Assembly: GCA_910574455.1 (NCBI GenBank)
Contig: CAJSYZ010000005.1
Coordinates: 930,001-994,000, forward strand
Source: Trichaptum fuscoviolaceum
Lineage: Eukaryota; Basidiomycota; Agaricomycetes; Hymenochaetales; Trichaptaceae
Length of the DNA: 64,000 bases
Reading direction: 5' to 3'
Shown here: positions 21,962-33,386 of the stretch, one piece after another
Layout: the number at the start of each line of letters is the position of its first letter
How positions within the stretch are numbered: position 1 is the first letter of the stretch
Notes under the pieces: model-generated
Seen by the model: the letters and a program-made list of their open reading frames with translations, nothing else
What the model was told of the DNA's origin: nothing
The model's database searches: none
Translations under genes and position numbers: made by a program

Positions 21962-23554
21962 TCAGTACATTAGGTAGAGCAATATCATTGAGACGTACTT
22001 CTTGATTACTTTCGGCTGCGTCTGCCGTTTCCCATTTGCGATTCCCGGGATGTCGATCGAGGAGTGGTCAGAGTCACTATCCAGCATAAAACCGCGTTCG
22101 ATGTCAATATCAAAAACGGTTGACTCCTTAGCGTCATTATAAGCCGACTGTAGTACGATGTTTTCCAACTCGCGGAGCGAGACGGGCTCGTGGAGACTCG
22201 TGCTTGCGAGTGCTGCGGAGATAGTTGGCGAATCCAGAGCAGACAGTGACTCGCGTGGCTCGTGTTCCTCGTCTGGCGTTTCCGGCCTGGAACTTATGAA
22301 GCAAGGGGAAGAAAACCCGCTATCGCCCTCGAACGGCCCAACCGGGTGGTGCGAAGATATAGCGGAGTCGTTGACCTTACGCCCGGATCCCATATCGCTG
22401 AAGCTGGTGTCTGAGGATGCTTCGTTGGTGCCAAATGAGGAGGCGGCAGACGAGTAGTACGACACAAGTGAGTCTGTCGAAGAGCTCGCGGATACCTTGC
22501 GATAAGCAGAATATGCCGGAATCGGGCGGGAGATAAGATCACGAATGTATTTCGAGAGGAATGATTTCCAAAGCGGCTTGTGCGGGACGAAGTGCCCTAA
22601 AAATGGATGAAGTATGTGAATGCGAGTCCTCAAAGAGTAACAGATGACAACGAGCATACCGCCTTCGTGCATCTCAAGCTTCACATCTCCATGTTCCTTA
22701 TCGAAGCGATCGTACAGATACTTCGTCCACTCAGGGAGGACTAAGGTGTCGTGCTCACCCTGCACGAGCAGGGCAGGTGTGCGCATCCCTGATGGTGCCG
22801 CAAAGTCCTCAGAGGGGACAAGGAAGCCCGAGAAGCAGATGACGAATTCACTATACCATCTTGTATTAGTGATACTGTGATAACGGGCTTGATGTCAAAA
22901 TCGTTGACCTACAAAGGTGGGTGATTGACGTTTGAGAAATACGGATTGTATGTAGGGTATTCAAGCTACGTGTGTCAGTTTCATGTTTTAAGACATAGCG
23001 GAATTACGCAGATATCTTGCGTACCAGTCCTGCGACAAGGGTAGCCAGTGCGCCACCTTGACTGAAACCCATTATGCCCTGCGAGAAAGGATGAATGTAG
23101 AATAACCACTGTAAGACAGAAAATTCTGACATACGTTGAAAGGACCTTCCTTTTCGAGGACGTTCTTAATATAGAGAAGAGACTCGATGACAGCCCAATC
23201 GTCGTATGTGCTCGCAAGATACTTCCACCAACAGCGCGGTGTATGCTTGTCGACCGTAGCCGTCGAAGAGATCGTGACGTCGTATGGGCTTTGCGGATCA
23301 ACTGGAACGAGAATGTGGGGAGCGTCAAGAAACACTGAGAAGTTAAAGACAAAGAGGTTAATTGACTTCAACGCGTACTGCGAGGCACTAAGAGACATAC
23401 CAAACTCAACTTCGTCTTTGAGAGCTTGGCGGAGGAAGTCAATCTTGTTCCAGAACGTGAGTTTAGACTTTATACGATGAGTAAAGAAGGCAACCTTGCG
23501 CGAGAAGATGTGCGCCGACTGAGAGTGGCCGTGGAGAGCTAGTATGCGCTTCAT
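21962..23554 (-). CDS. FSH1-type serine hydrolase with long disordered C-terminus
   Basis: This alpha/beta hydrolase is of the FSH1 family, which includes fungal thioesterases such as LovG. Six exons run from the ATG at 23554 (MKRILALHGHSQSA). The domain shows VFLDAPHIL, the nucleophile elbow GIMGFSQGGALATLVAGL with catalytic Ser, the acid in VQGEHDTLV, and the His in EGGHFVPHKP. Introns restore EFVFLDAP, GPFNGIMG and PPFEFVICFSGF. After the catalytic domain comes a tail of about 170 residues rich in Ser, Asp and Glu, probably disordered and unusual for the small FSH1 proteins. It may hydrolyse an ester intermediate of the adjacent cluster or serve a housekeeping role; sequence alone does not decide. 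Confidence 0.88.
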
Positions 23555-24722
23555 CAGTGCGAGTGCCACAAGTCAGTGTGTTGACAATGTTCGGTATCGA
23601 GAATCTTGATAGCTTTGAGCCTAGGTTCCTCTGCGGCCTTGCAGAAGTAAATTTGAGTTCAGTTGTCGAACGGATTGATTCGCAGTGTTATAACAATCTT
23701 ATAATGGTTGTAATTAGAACACCTGTTGACTACTAATCGACCAAAACATAAGGCTTCTTCTGCGGTCGTCGCGAACATGGCAGCGGTCGTCAGTTTCTGT
23801 GAGCTGTCCGTACTTCAAACGCGGTGCGCTCTTACTTTGCAAGCCTTTGAAGCTGTACATTTTCCCGAACGCGCAGCGGCGCTCCAATAGGCGGATGTCC
23901 ATGGCCTCTGAATGTGTCATCGTCATGGCGCGCACTGCGCATAGCGTACCAGTAGTGCGATCAAATTGATGCGAGAGTAGCGGCCGGAATGCTTCGTTAA
24001 CGGTTTATGCTTGGGACCGGTTTAGCCAAGCATCCCGTCCTGACTTAAGATAGCCGAGATGCATCCGTAAAGGGTACTACTAGTTGGCGCCCATGAGCGC
24101 ATGGCAGTGAACGGACATCAGTGATAATTAATAATTGCACTAAACTCCAAGACATACCAAAACATACGGACATGGCTTCCAGCGTTCCTGATGATTTACA
24201 GGACAGATCAATACAGTTTCAGGGTTACATACGGGTCTATGCACGATTAATAGTGCAGATTGTCCTCCCTGATGCTTTCCCGAAAGGAGTGCGAGATACC
24301 CGTACATGGGCAAGGGATAGTATAATGGCCCTGTCCACAGCCACCTGCAACTCTAAATAGGTGGAGATCAGCATACAGTACATCTTGACCAGTAGCGACT
24401 TAGCGAGGGGTAGCCCGTGGGTACCCAATTGGGTGGCAACCATACTGATCCTGAAGGGACAACAACGGACAGCAGGGCCACACCGGTCGCTGCCAGTGCA
24501 GGAAGTACAGGAAAGTTCAGTACCCCTGTGACGATTACACCTCGCGTTGCATCGCGGAAAGCAGAGTAAAGCACACACTGACGGGCACGAAATCACCGCG
24601 AGGTATAAGACGGACGCACGTCAAGCCATCAAAACCTCCTCATCCAGAACAACTCGACCTTAACGCCCGCACCGGAACGGTCAAGTACTCCAGTATCCGT
24701 TCAGCTGATATCGAAGGCAGCA
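23555..24722. other. Bidirectional promoter region, hydrolase / second P450
   Basis: This is about 1.2 kb between divergent genes. Short frames on both strands (60-119 codons) have no recognised domain. Candidate shared promoter; no clear TATA box is evident. Confidence 0.4.
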
Positions 24723-26513
24723 ATGGACGCAAGCCAACTCCCATCCGTATCTACCATCGCGGCCGCAGGCCTTCTATTCACACCGGCTTTGGTCCTCCTC
24801 GTCTTCCAAACTTTCCGGAATCTGCGAAAGGCATCGAACCCTCCCTTTCCCTACCCTCCGGGCCCAAAGGGTGAATTCTTCTTCGGAAATGCTCGCCAGA
24901 TGCCCGAGAAGTCACAATGGTTAGCCTTCGCTGACTGGGGCAAGAAGTTCGGTAAGCACCAATCCTTCTGCGCGGGTCATCTCAAGGGATCTTAACGATT
25001 GTTCGTAAGGTGGCTACGTGTTTTGCCGCGTCTTCAACGCGCCTTATCTCATTTTGAACGATGCTAAGTCCGCTTTGGACCTACTTGAGCGTCGGTCCAC
25101 GATCTACTCTGATCGGCCGGTCAGCGTAATGGCAAATGATTTGTGAGCACAATATTGGTTGATATCGTATTCTAAGATAGACTCACAATGATGCATTAGG
25201 ATCGGCTGGGACTTCAACATGACTTTTGTCCCGTATAACGATAAATGGCGTTTCCACCGCAAGATAATGCACCAAGCTCTCAATCCGCGTGCCGTTCTGA
25301 ACTACCAGCCAATGCAAGAGGCTGAAACACACAAGTATCTCCGACGTGTAATGGAAAATCCGTCTCAGTTCCTAGAAGAGACCCGACGTCTCGCGGGATC
25401 TACTATCATGTTGATGGCCTACGGATATGAAGTTCAGGAAGATGACTACTATGTGCCGATGGTCGAGGACGCTGTCAACGGACTCACCCAAACATTAGGC
25501 GTCGGTTTCCTCGTCGACGTGGTTCCTTTCCTGAAGCATATTCCGGAGTGGGTCCCGGGAGCCAAGTTCCAAAAACTCGCTAAGGAATGGCGCAAATCGA
25601 CGCGAGGCATTCTTGAGATGCCGTGGGCGGCCTTGATGGAGAACTACGTATGCCACTGTCTACACATCTCCGACTTTGAAGATAGTAAGACTTACATCCT
25701 TCCTTGCCCCTGCAGACGAACGGATCTGCCCTTCCATCATACTGCAGTCGCATCCTAGACTCAGTCGGGGGTGTTGGCTGTGACCCTGAGACTGAGCTGG
25801 CGGCGAAAGAGACCAGCGCGGTCATCTATGCAGCGGGAGCCGACTCAACAACCGCCCTCATCGCTTCATTCATCCTCGCAATGGTCCTCCACCCCGAGGT
25901 TCAAGCTAGGGCGCAAGCCGAACTCGATGAAGTCCTCACCGACCCTTCGTCGTCCTCTAAGCGCCTCCCAACCCACGCCGACCGTTCTTCGCTCCCGTAC
26001 CTCGGCGCAGTCCTCAACGAAGTATATCGGTGGAATCCCGCCGCTCCTCTTGGAGTAGCCCATCGATTGACGCAAGACGATGTATATGAGGGCCACTTCA
26101 TTCCGGAAGGAACAACTGTCATCCCAAACATCTGGGCGATGCTGCACGACGAGAACGTATATCCGGATCCAATGGCGTTCAAGCCGGAGCGCTTCCTATC
26201 CTCAGACTCAACATCTTCATCAAGATCCGTCTTCGCAAGCGAACTTGAGACACCACGGAACCCCGACCCCCGCCTGTTCGCCTTCGGTTTCGGACGTCGC
26301 ATTTGCGTCGGTCAACATTTCGCAGATTCCGCGCTTTTCATTTCTCTCGCTTCCCTTCTCGCAACCTTCGACTTCGCCAAAGCGCTGGACGCAGAAACAG
26401 GGAAAGAGATCACCCCTGAAGTTATTTATCCCAGTTTTGTTGGACATCCCAAACCCTTCAACTGTAATATCAGGGTCAGGAACGGTGCGAAGGATGCGCT
26501 CAGTGCATTTTAA
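24723..26513 (+). CDS. Cytochrome P450 monooxygenase (cluster P450 2)
   Basis: This second haem-thiolate monooxygenase is different in sequence from the first. Four exons (24723-24951, 25010-25142, 25200-25647, 25716-26513) give 535 aa. It has an N-terminal membrane anchor (AAAGLLFTPALVLLVFQTF), a proline-rich hinge (PPFPYPPGPKGEFFFGN), an I-helix motif AGADSTT, an ExxR as EVYR, FKPERF, and a canonical haem loop FGFGRRICVG. The spelling resembles the CYP64-like group (O-methylsterigmatocystin oxidoreductase-like) common in Agaricomycetes, with no substrate implied. It shares an intergenic region with the FSH1 hydrolase and is a likely tailoring enzyme. Confidence 0.93.
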
Positions 26514-28098
26514 ACCTTTCGAAGAGTCTATCACTCATGATCAGCGACGCCTTTCACTTATTATCGACGTACATGCTATATACCTCGCAACTTTTTTATG
26601 ATATGTATGGAAACCTTATCCCTATGTAGTTTATAATCTGTATTTAGACACAATCTTCGTATTATAGATGTAAAACGCACGTACTTTCTCTAACATAGAC
26701 AAGAATATTATTGGTTTTCCTGATATCAGACGTTGGAGGAAAATGCATATTTGAGTACGCGGACGAGTACATGAAGGTACATGTCGAAGGTACTGTTCCT
26801 TTCCTGAACATTAAAATTATTCAAGTGTAGGCTCGGCTATCGCCGGCTTGCCAATCTTTAACTATATATACATTTGTTCTACTATTTGTAATACAAGTCT
26901 ACAAAAGGTAAGTAATACTGTAGTATAGTATACTAATGACGTACTATCGACCACTATTGTGTCGAGCTGATTTGTCTCAAAGATCTCACTGTATTAGACT
27001 CATGTGCTCAACAGAAACACAAATGGCTCTTGTATACTCCATACATATTTGCGTCGCAGACCACTAAAGTCGTCTCTGACTCTAAGTTCATTCAGGGGGA
27101 AATATCTACAAAATCGAAACTTGGTGACAGGTCGGACCGTCAGAGTCATGCGTCCAATGCTATCATCTTTCCATCGCTCCATTTTATTGGCGCTGAGCAT
27201 GAAGAACGGAGGCAAATTCACAAGAAATCCACACTTTTGACAATATTTTCTCTTCAGCGTAGGAAGTGAAGCATGACACAAAATGGAAGTGCCTTTATGA
27301 GAACATTTGCACATGCATTTAGAGAGGATAAGGACACTTGGAATTTCTGTGGTTGGAAATGCGGAGTTCCGAATACACCGCAGACTAACAGACAATAAGA
27401 GTAAAGGGATCGGTGACTCAGACGTTGGGAACTAACTAACCTCGATCCTTGCTATCATTCCCAACATGTTGCGCGAAGGTCCGCTCTTGTCTTTCTCTAG
27501 CGTGTTCCTGAGAAGTCCAGATGAGTCGTCCTAGCTGGACAATAAGTATACCTTATTTTACGGATGCGTAATGAATATCATGGTGGCCATACGCTTCCGT
27601 CATGTCAGGAATTACAAAACTCGCTTTCTTGTCCGTGGTCGAATTTGAATACCACGAACAGGGGGCACAACCATCTTCGAAGACAAGAACAGCCATAACC
27701 AAAGATTTTACAGTGACAGATCTGCGACCAGTGTTAAAAGTTGATGCAAGCCGGCTAAGTCAGGCACTGGTTTGCCAGTGGTGGTTGTACACAGTGTTCT
27801 AGATGTGGTAATGCACTGGCAGGAGTTAAGCGTGTTTTTGTCCGTTGTGCACGAATGCCATCGCTCTTGTGTGATCGAAGATGAGTCCCGAAGCCAATTG
27901 CAGCAATTCCGCAAGGCTATCAATGCTCCGAGGATAACCACCTGGGCATAGACTGAAATAACAACAATAAGCGCACAGCAAATTCGGCCCATGCGTTTTG
28001 CATTTTGTTTACCGCGCATGTTCTTGAACAATTAGACCTGTCCATTCCAGCACTTTTAATGAGCGCAGTAGCTGCAATAAGTTGGTGTCGAACAGCTG
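26514..28098. other. Intergenic, P450 3' flank to pheromone promoter
   Basis: This is about 1.6 kb without a recognisable gene. It is AT-rich up to about 27000. Frames at 27000-27395 and 27602-28031 occur on both strands but show no family features. At 27775 a partial match to the recurrent motif (TTGCCAGTGG) is seen. Confidence 0.4.
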
Positions 28099-28105
28099 TA
28101 TAAGA
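28099..28105 (+). promoter_or_regulatory. TATA-like box of pheromone copy 2
   Basis: TATAAGA lies about 80 bp upstream of the ATG at 28183, mirroring the TATA position of copy 1. Confidence 0.45.
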
Positions 28106-28144
28106 AGCCAGTCGGAAAAGCGGAGACTCCCTCAGACAACGCTT

Positions 28145-28160
28145 CACTCGCATCGTCTAA
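28145..28160 (+). promoter_or_regulatory. Conserved 16-nt leader element of pheromone copy 2
   Basis: CACTCGCATCGTCTAA is identical to the element upstream of copy 1 and ends 22 nt before the ATG. Confidence 0.6.
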
Positions 28161-28182
28161 TCTAAAGCTCAGTCACTTAGCT

Positions 28183-28368
28183 ATGGATTCGTTCTCAACC
28201 ATCTCCATCTCCCCTTCTACTTCCGAGACGACCTCGAGCGTTCCGGTTACGTACGAAACCGGAGGATCCAGCAACACCTACTGCGTCATCGCGCAAAAGC
28301 CGGAGCAGGACGTCCCTGTCACCTACGAGACCGGGGGCTCTAGCAACACATACTGTGTTATTGCTTGA
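28183..28368 (+). CDS. Lipopeptide pheromone precursor with two tandem repeats (copy 2)
   Basis: This 61-aa intronless frame is nearly identical to copy 1 at 9593-9778. It starts MDSFSTISIS. The perfect 18-residue block VPVTYETGGSSNTYCVIA occurs at residues 20-37 and 44-61, separated by QKPEQD, and the protein ends in the CaaX box CVIA. Differences from copy 1 are few: Pro11 for Thr, the internal box CVIA rather than CVVA, and the spacer. A C-terminal CaaX box with a short precursor and MDSF start is the usual pattern of homobasidiomycete mating pheromones. An internal second CaaX-like copy is not. Tandem peptide copies are known from rhodotorucine A precursors in Rhodosporidium, so proteolytic release of two peptides is conceivable. 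Confidence 0.8.
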   Translation: MDSFSTISISPSTSETTSSVPVTYETGGSSNTYCVIAQKPEQDVPVTYETGGSSNTYCVIA

Positions 28369-28790
28369 ATGCTATGAGCACGTAGCTAGTTATCCAGTAT
28401 TGGAAGTGAGTCTTGTAAGCTCACATACTTTAACTATAACCTGACTCCCTGCCTGTTCCAGATTATTTATCCACATATTTATAACGTGCGAGGGGAATAA
28501 TTCGTTCTTCTGCTCTTCGTCACCACCACTCCTTTTCGACTTTCAACGTTTTGAATCCTTTTCTTGTCTTCGACGTGGTCTAATTGCATGTGCATTTCGC
28601 ATCCTTTCGGAAATTTTGTATAACAATTGTATAAGCATCATTCGCAACAGTTCTCTTACTCACGCATTGTAACTTGCATTCGCAAATGTCATTTGGTGTA
28701 ACTGGCTTCGAATGCTCCATTCAACTCGTCTGAGAATAAGCGGTAAAGGGTAAAGGGTATTGGGTTGGGTAAACGCAGAACACTTCTCTG
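28369..28790. other. Intergenic, pheromone 3' flank to SDR 3' end
   Basis: This is about 420 bp between convergent genes with no frame worth noting. It is AT- and T-rich in the middle, as expected of 3' untranslated sequence. Confidence 0.4.
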
Positions 28791-30052
28791 CTACTGATTG
28801 GAAGCTGACGGCTCCGGAGAGGGAACGGAGAAGAAACCAGCCTCTTCTAGATAGCCTTGATGTTCTTGACGCAACTTAATTACTTTTGAGTCGACGTCAC
28901 GCCGCCAGAACGGTATGCCGATCTAAACAGCATGCAGCGTTCAGTTGTCTGAGTACAGTACGGAGAGGCTATAGGCGTACCCATGCTATTAGATCGTACA
29001 GCGGTCCCATGAATGACATGGGTACCGCCCCGCGGTTAGAGTTGGAGAAGAGTGATCCAACGAGTGTTCCTGTAATATGATGCCTATTCTTTTCAACACC
29101 TAGTGCATGAAATGATAAATAATTATGTTTTACGCAATCAAATGAATCCACCTCACCTCGAAGAAGGCTTGTCGCTGCTGCCTCACAGGTCAGAACTTCG
29201 TCGCCATTCTCAATGGCCGACGTGATTGCCGGCTTCAGTTTGTTCTCCTCCACTAAGCCCGGCGAGTCCATTGTCGGAGCGAGGAAAATATGCACGTCGA
29301 TACCGTATAGGAGGCCCTCCATACGGAGAGTTTCCGCTAGACCCTTAAGTGCATGCTTTCCCGGCGCATATGGTGCATAGCCTACGAAGCTCATCATCGA
29401 GACGGTCGACCCGACAAAGACGATTTTCGCAGTTCGTTTCTCGCGGACAAGTTTTCTCATGGCCGCCTTCGTACATTTGAGCATAGTTAGCACAGAGTAT
29501 TGAAAGGACACGTACGTGCGCTGTCCAAGCCTGTACCCAGTATGCTTGCTCCATACCCTGAACCAGATGATCTTCGGTATTTTCGATCCAGAACGTCGGC
29601 CTTGCAGATCCTGCGCAAAGAAAGAACGCATCTGGGGCTGTAACAGAACCGTCGGATTCCTTCACAAGTTCTTGACACTCGGCCTCCAAAGCATCATGAG
29701 AGCCTGATGATGAGTTCAGAGGATATGAGTGATACCGAAAATGTTGGGCTTCTGTTTGACGATGACGCTGTCAGATAGTCAAGATGGCCATTGAAGGACA
29801 GCGTAGAAAACCACTCTCACTTCGATCTCCTTGGTAGCGTCCCTCAGCCTTTCAATGTTCCGCGCAACGATGGTAACACTCGCGGCGCCGTCCTTGGCTA
29901 GTCTTATAGCGACAGCAAGTCCAAGGCCTTGCGAGCCTCCAGTCACGTAGCAATGCTGAAAAACGAATGTAAAAACACAAGGACTCAAAACCGACAATCC
30001 TGTAACATACCTTTCCCTTAGCCGACCATTTATTACCCAGTCCTAGAGCCAT
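28791..30052 (-). CDS. 3-ketodihydrosphingosine reductase-like SDR (KDSR/Tsc10 type)
   Basis: The family reduces 3-ketodihydrosphingosine to dihydrosphingosine with NADPH in the second step of sphingolipid synthesis at the ER. The model starts at 30052 (MALGLGNKWSAKGK). It shows the cofactor motif VTGGSQGLGLA, VTIVARN, the catalytic Ser in VFVGSTVSMMSFVGY, and YxxxK in YAPGKHALKGLAETLR. Also present is the typical stretch FLAPTMDSPGLVEENKLKP. Five short introns were placed, and the last exon starts IGIPFWRRDVDSKV and ends PSASNQ. A C-terminal hydrophobic segment (FMGPLYDLIAW) may contact the membrane. The gene could be plain housekeeping or a cluster-associated paralogue; a single copy here does not tell. 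Confidence 0.87.
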
Positions 30053-30510
30053 ATTGATTACTATTTCAGCTATAATACTTGCTCGGAATAAAAGAGGTTG
30101 TGGTGAAAGGAAAGACTGGCGCGTGCTTGTGTCCAAGTCGCGCGTTGATCACTGCCAGTGGCACGTGCCGCACTGTGCTATCTATCTAGTTCAAGGGCGA
30201 CTCATCGCTGGACTGACTGTTCCACCACAACGACCAGCAAGATGCTCTCTTCCAGAACTACATCAGTATCCTCATTGATCATCAAAGAGCAATATGCGTA
30301 TACAGAATAGCATCGCCTGACGCAGCGTGCTCTATCAGATTCTTTGTCTTTGACCTATAAGCCTTCTCATTGTTACTGCGATGGCCACCGCACCAAGTCC
30401 TCATAAAGGTCGCTTTGTAGGAGGAAATGCTAGGTTAATTCACGACCTCTTCCTCTTCTATAGCGCTTGCTTTTGCCATCATGCAGAAATATACAACCAA
30501 AGAACTCAGC
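30053..30510. other. Bidirectional promoter region, KDSR-like / MYND gene
   Basis: This is 458 bp between divergent genes with no coding frame of note. It contains the third copy of the recurrent 12-mer (30151-30162), about 100 bp upstream of the SDR start. Confidence 0.45.
30151..30162 (+). promoter_or_regulatory. Recurrent 12-mer ACTGCCAGTGGC (copy 3)
   Basis: This is an exact copy of the 12-mer, preceded by C and followed by A, making a 14-mer identical to the copy at 56852. It lies in the divergent promoter between the SDR and MYND genes. Confidence 0.35.
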
Positions 30511-32578
30511 ATGGCAAAGACCCGGTTGAGACGAAACCCCGACGACGTGTGTATTGCTCTCATGCCCCTGCGACATGCATCTAACGTTAAATTTCCTCCT
30601 TTCTAGAGTATTCAGAAGATACGCGAAGGTTCTTCTGAGGATCTGTTCGTTTTACTGGACAGCCGCTGTGCATTAACGGCTTTAACGAGGAGCCAAAGAT
30701 CCCAATACGCCTTGGCACTACCCTTTTTTCTCTCGTCTTTGAAATCGAAGCAAAGCCGCACAGAAGAAAATATCAACCTAGCGGGATATATTCATTTCTT
30801 AGAAGGAGTCAGCCTTGCTGCAGAAATGCACGATTCTCTCAGCGAGGAAGCGCAAAATGCTTATCTATTACTTGTGCCGAACGCTGTCCAAACCATATTC
30901 ATGCTTTACGACCATCTCGAAGTAGCGGCGAATGATGACTTTGGTCGGCAGCTGAAACACATCTTTCGGAAAATAATCTGCGACTTGTGCGCTCGTATGG
31001 ACATCACGACATTGGAGTGCGTTTTAACATTCACTCTCCGATTGTGGCTGGAAGATGAAGTCCATGCCGCAGACGACTCGCTCGCATTGAAATCGCTAGC
31101 ACGCGTCCTCGATGCGCTGCATAATGCGGATAGGGAAAACAGACTCTTATCGAGCCTTGAATTTTTTTCTCATCGTCGTATAGCTGAGCATGCGCTTGAC
31201 TGGCTATCAAGCATCATAGTTCGGATGTCCATGTTCAACTCCCTCGCCTCGTTAACCGAATGCTGCAAAGTGATATGCATATTATCCGACTATCAGCAAT
31301 CAGCAAAACAGCTCATCGCGGCAGATGCTGTCGGAGTTCTGTGCATGGGACTGAACAAGTTTCGCGCCTCTTCCGGGAACGACGCAATAAATGGCGCTTT
31401 CTGTAATCTTCTGTTGTGCTTGAGGAAATTGATAACGTTGTCGGTCGGCAGAGCAAAACAAGTATTACGAAGCCCCTTGCTTGGGAATATCGTGTACGCG
31501 TACCTTCGTGTCTCTTCTCAGACCGGGGACGAGAAGCTTTTGCTTTCTTTCAGTACAGAGACGAATGGATTACTTAGGCCCCTTCTTCTATATGGCTCGG
31601 CTATTCGGGCGATGCTGGAAGCTACCAATCAGCTATCTAGTTCTGATCGGTTGTCGTTGGCACGCGATTCAGTTATGGGACCTGTGTGGACCGGACTCGA
31701 GAAGCTCCTACTCGAGCGTGCAGTTGCCTTCCGCCTGTTCTCCTTCCATCGCATAGAAGGCACTTACAAATGTTGCAATGTAAGTCTACGAGATCCTGAC
31801 TTGATCCACCTTATTTATAAATGTTCGCAGCCAGAATGCGAACGTAAATATCGGCGGAAGTATTTACTAAGGTGTGCGGGATGCAAAGAGGCTGCGTATT
31901 GCAGCAAAGTGTGCCAAAGGGAGCATTGGAGGAATTATGGACACGAAAAAGAGTGCCGCGATCTTCGGGACTTTGCAAGTAAGCATGCATTGTCATGCTT
32001 CTATCTGAGAACTTCTCTTATTGTATCAAAACCTGACAGATATGATGGGCATTCGGCTTATAAGGGATCGATCGTTCGTGATATTTCTCGCCGCCATTGA
32101 AGTCAGGCGCCGCATTAGTGGACTACGAGAACTAGCGTCCGTTAAATTCCCTCAAGTTCCATTCGATCACATTGGATTCAATGTCGAATTCTGTCGCTCC
32201 CCTGTTGCTGTGGATGTGTTCGAGATCTGTGATGAACAGAACTACGACAACGACCTTACAAATTATCCTCGAGTTGTGGCCAGAGCGCTGAGTCACGATG
32301 AGGAACTATCCGTCCTTCGAATAACCGTAGACAGGGGCCAACGGGTTAGCACTCTTCACGCGGTAGCAAGAATCAACAAGAGATCGGGTCCCACAGCCAA
32401 CGACTCTCCTTCCTTGCACAGACCTACAAAAGATGCTTTTGGGAATGCTCCGGAAGTGACCCCGGAAATCATTGATCGATTAGTCCGCGATATCAGCAGG
32501 AAGGGAGAGAAGTCATGGTGCATGTCTATGATTGACGAGAGGATCAAAGATATGTTTAGGAATCTAGAAGGCCTATGA
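30511..32578 (+). CDS. MYND-type zinc-finger protein
   Basis: Four exons (30511-30546, 30607-31779, 31831-31978, 32040-32578) give 631 aa. The short first exon encodes MAKTRLRRNPDD and is spliced through a 60-nt intron with a typical CTAAC branch site. The bulk of the protein is helical and otherwise unassigned. The MYND finger, a Zn-binding protein-interaction module, lies near residue 405: CCNPEC, LLRCAGC, AAYCSKVCQREHW, then H and C in YGHEKEC. An intron splits it directly after CCN. The C-terminal domain after the finger (MMGIRLIRDRS onward) is typical of the large basidiomycete family of MYND proteins of unknown function. A scaffold or regulatory role is only a guess. Confidence 0.88.
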
Positions 32579-33386
32579 TCTTTGAGTATCGTTCTTTCCG
32601 CACAGGTTGATCGATGCTGTATATACCCCAGAAACCAGTGATGAAGAAGATAGGATGGGCGTCCGTAGCTTACTTAAGGCTTCTCGTTTTCCACCTCTAT
32701 AAGTCATCCCCTTTATGCATTCCTCTCTAATTGTACCCGGTCCTACTTAATTTCCCCCAGTCTGGGATACTCACCACATTCATCATAGACTCGGCTGCTG
32801 AGAAGAATATACGATTCACCTAATCCGATCAAAGCTTATTCTATTGCCTATATTATGAGATGAACAAGACCTTGTGACCTCGCATTGACGAAACTTGTAG
32901 CCTTAGAGAGCAAGGGAAGTAGTTTATTCTGATGCGAGTAAATCAGCACGGGATTCAAACCACAACATTGGGCGAGTGCATACGTAGGCAAGTCTAGACC
33001 TCAAGACTACTGATATCCAGACGCTTATCCATGTTTAGAATGAACGTGGGGTGAAAAAGAACGTGGGCCAGCTAGACCGCAAGAAATATGTACATATTAG
33101 ATTATGGATGGACCTTCTGACTTCTCAACGGCAGATTCGATGCTATGTCTCGTCTCCGTTATGACAACATTGTAAGAAGGGAAGATCGCAGGATCAAACT
33201 AAAGAAGTTTAGCGTAAGAGAAGTGTGGTTTTAGCGAGGTATATATACATGCATGTTTGCTCACTTTGTCATCGACAGAGCTGTCTGTCACTCCCAGGTC
33301 AGAATCTTTGGCAGAAAATGACCTTGCTGATTGTAAGGGATATGAGTCCTATCGACGAACGATATGTTATCGGTTGTTCAAGTAGG
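32579..33386. other. Intergenic between MYND and DUF6534 genes (convergent)
   Basis: This is about 0.8 kb between convergent 3' ends with no open frame above 60 codons. A minus-strand stretch near 32950-33030 has a TTTGAATCCC sequence resembling a tRNA B-box, but the arms do not pair, so no tRNA is called. Confidence 0.4.

Noticed and set aside
25866..26302. Long minus-strand frames opposite the second P450
   Set aside because: They are shadows of the P450 coding exon, which has clear haem-binding and I-helix motifs on the plus strand.
32940..33030. TTTGAATCCC on the minus strand resembling a tRNA B-box
   Set aside because: The T-arm does not pair, no acceptor stem is visible and the A-box is poor.
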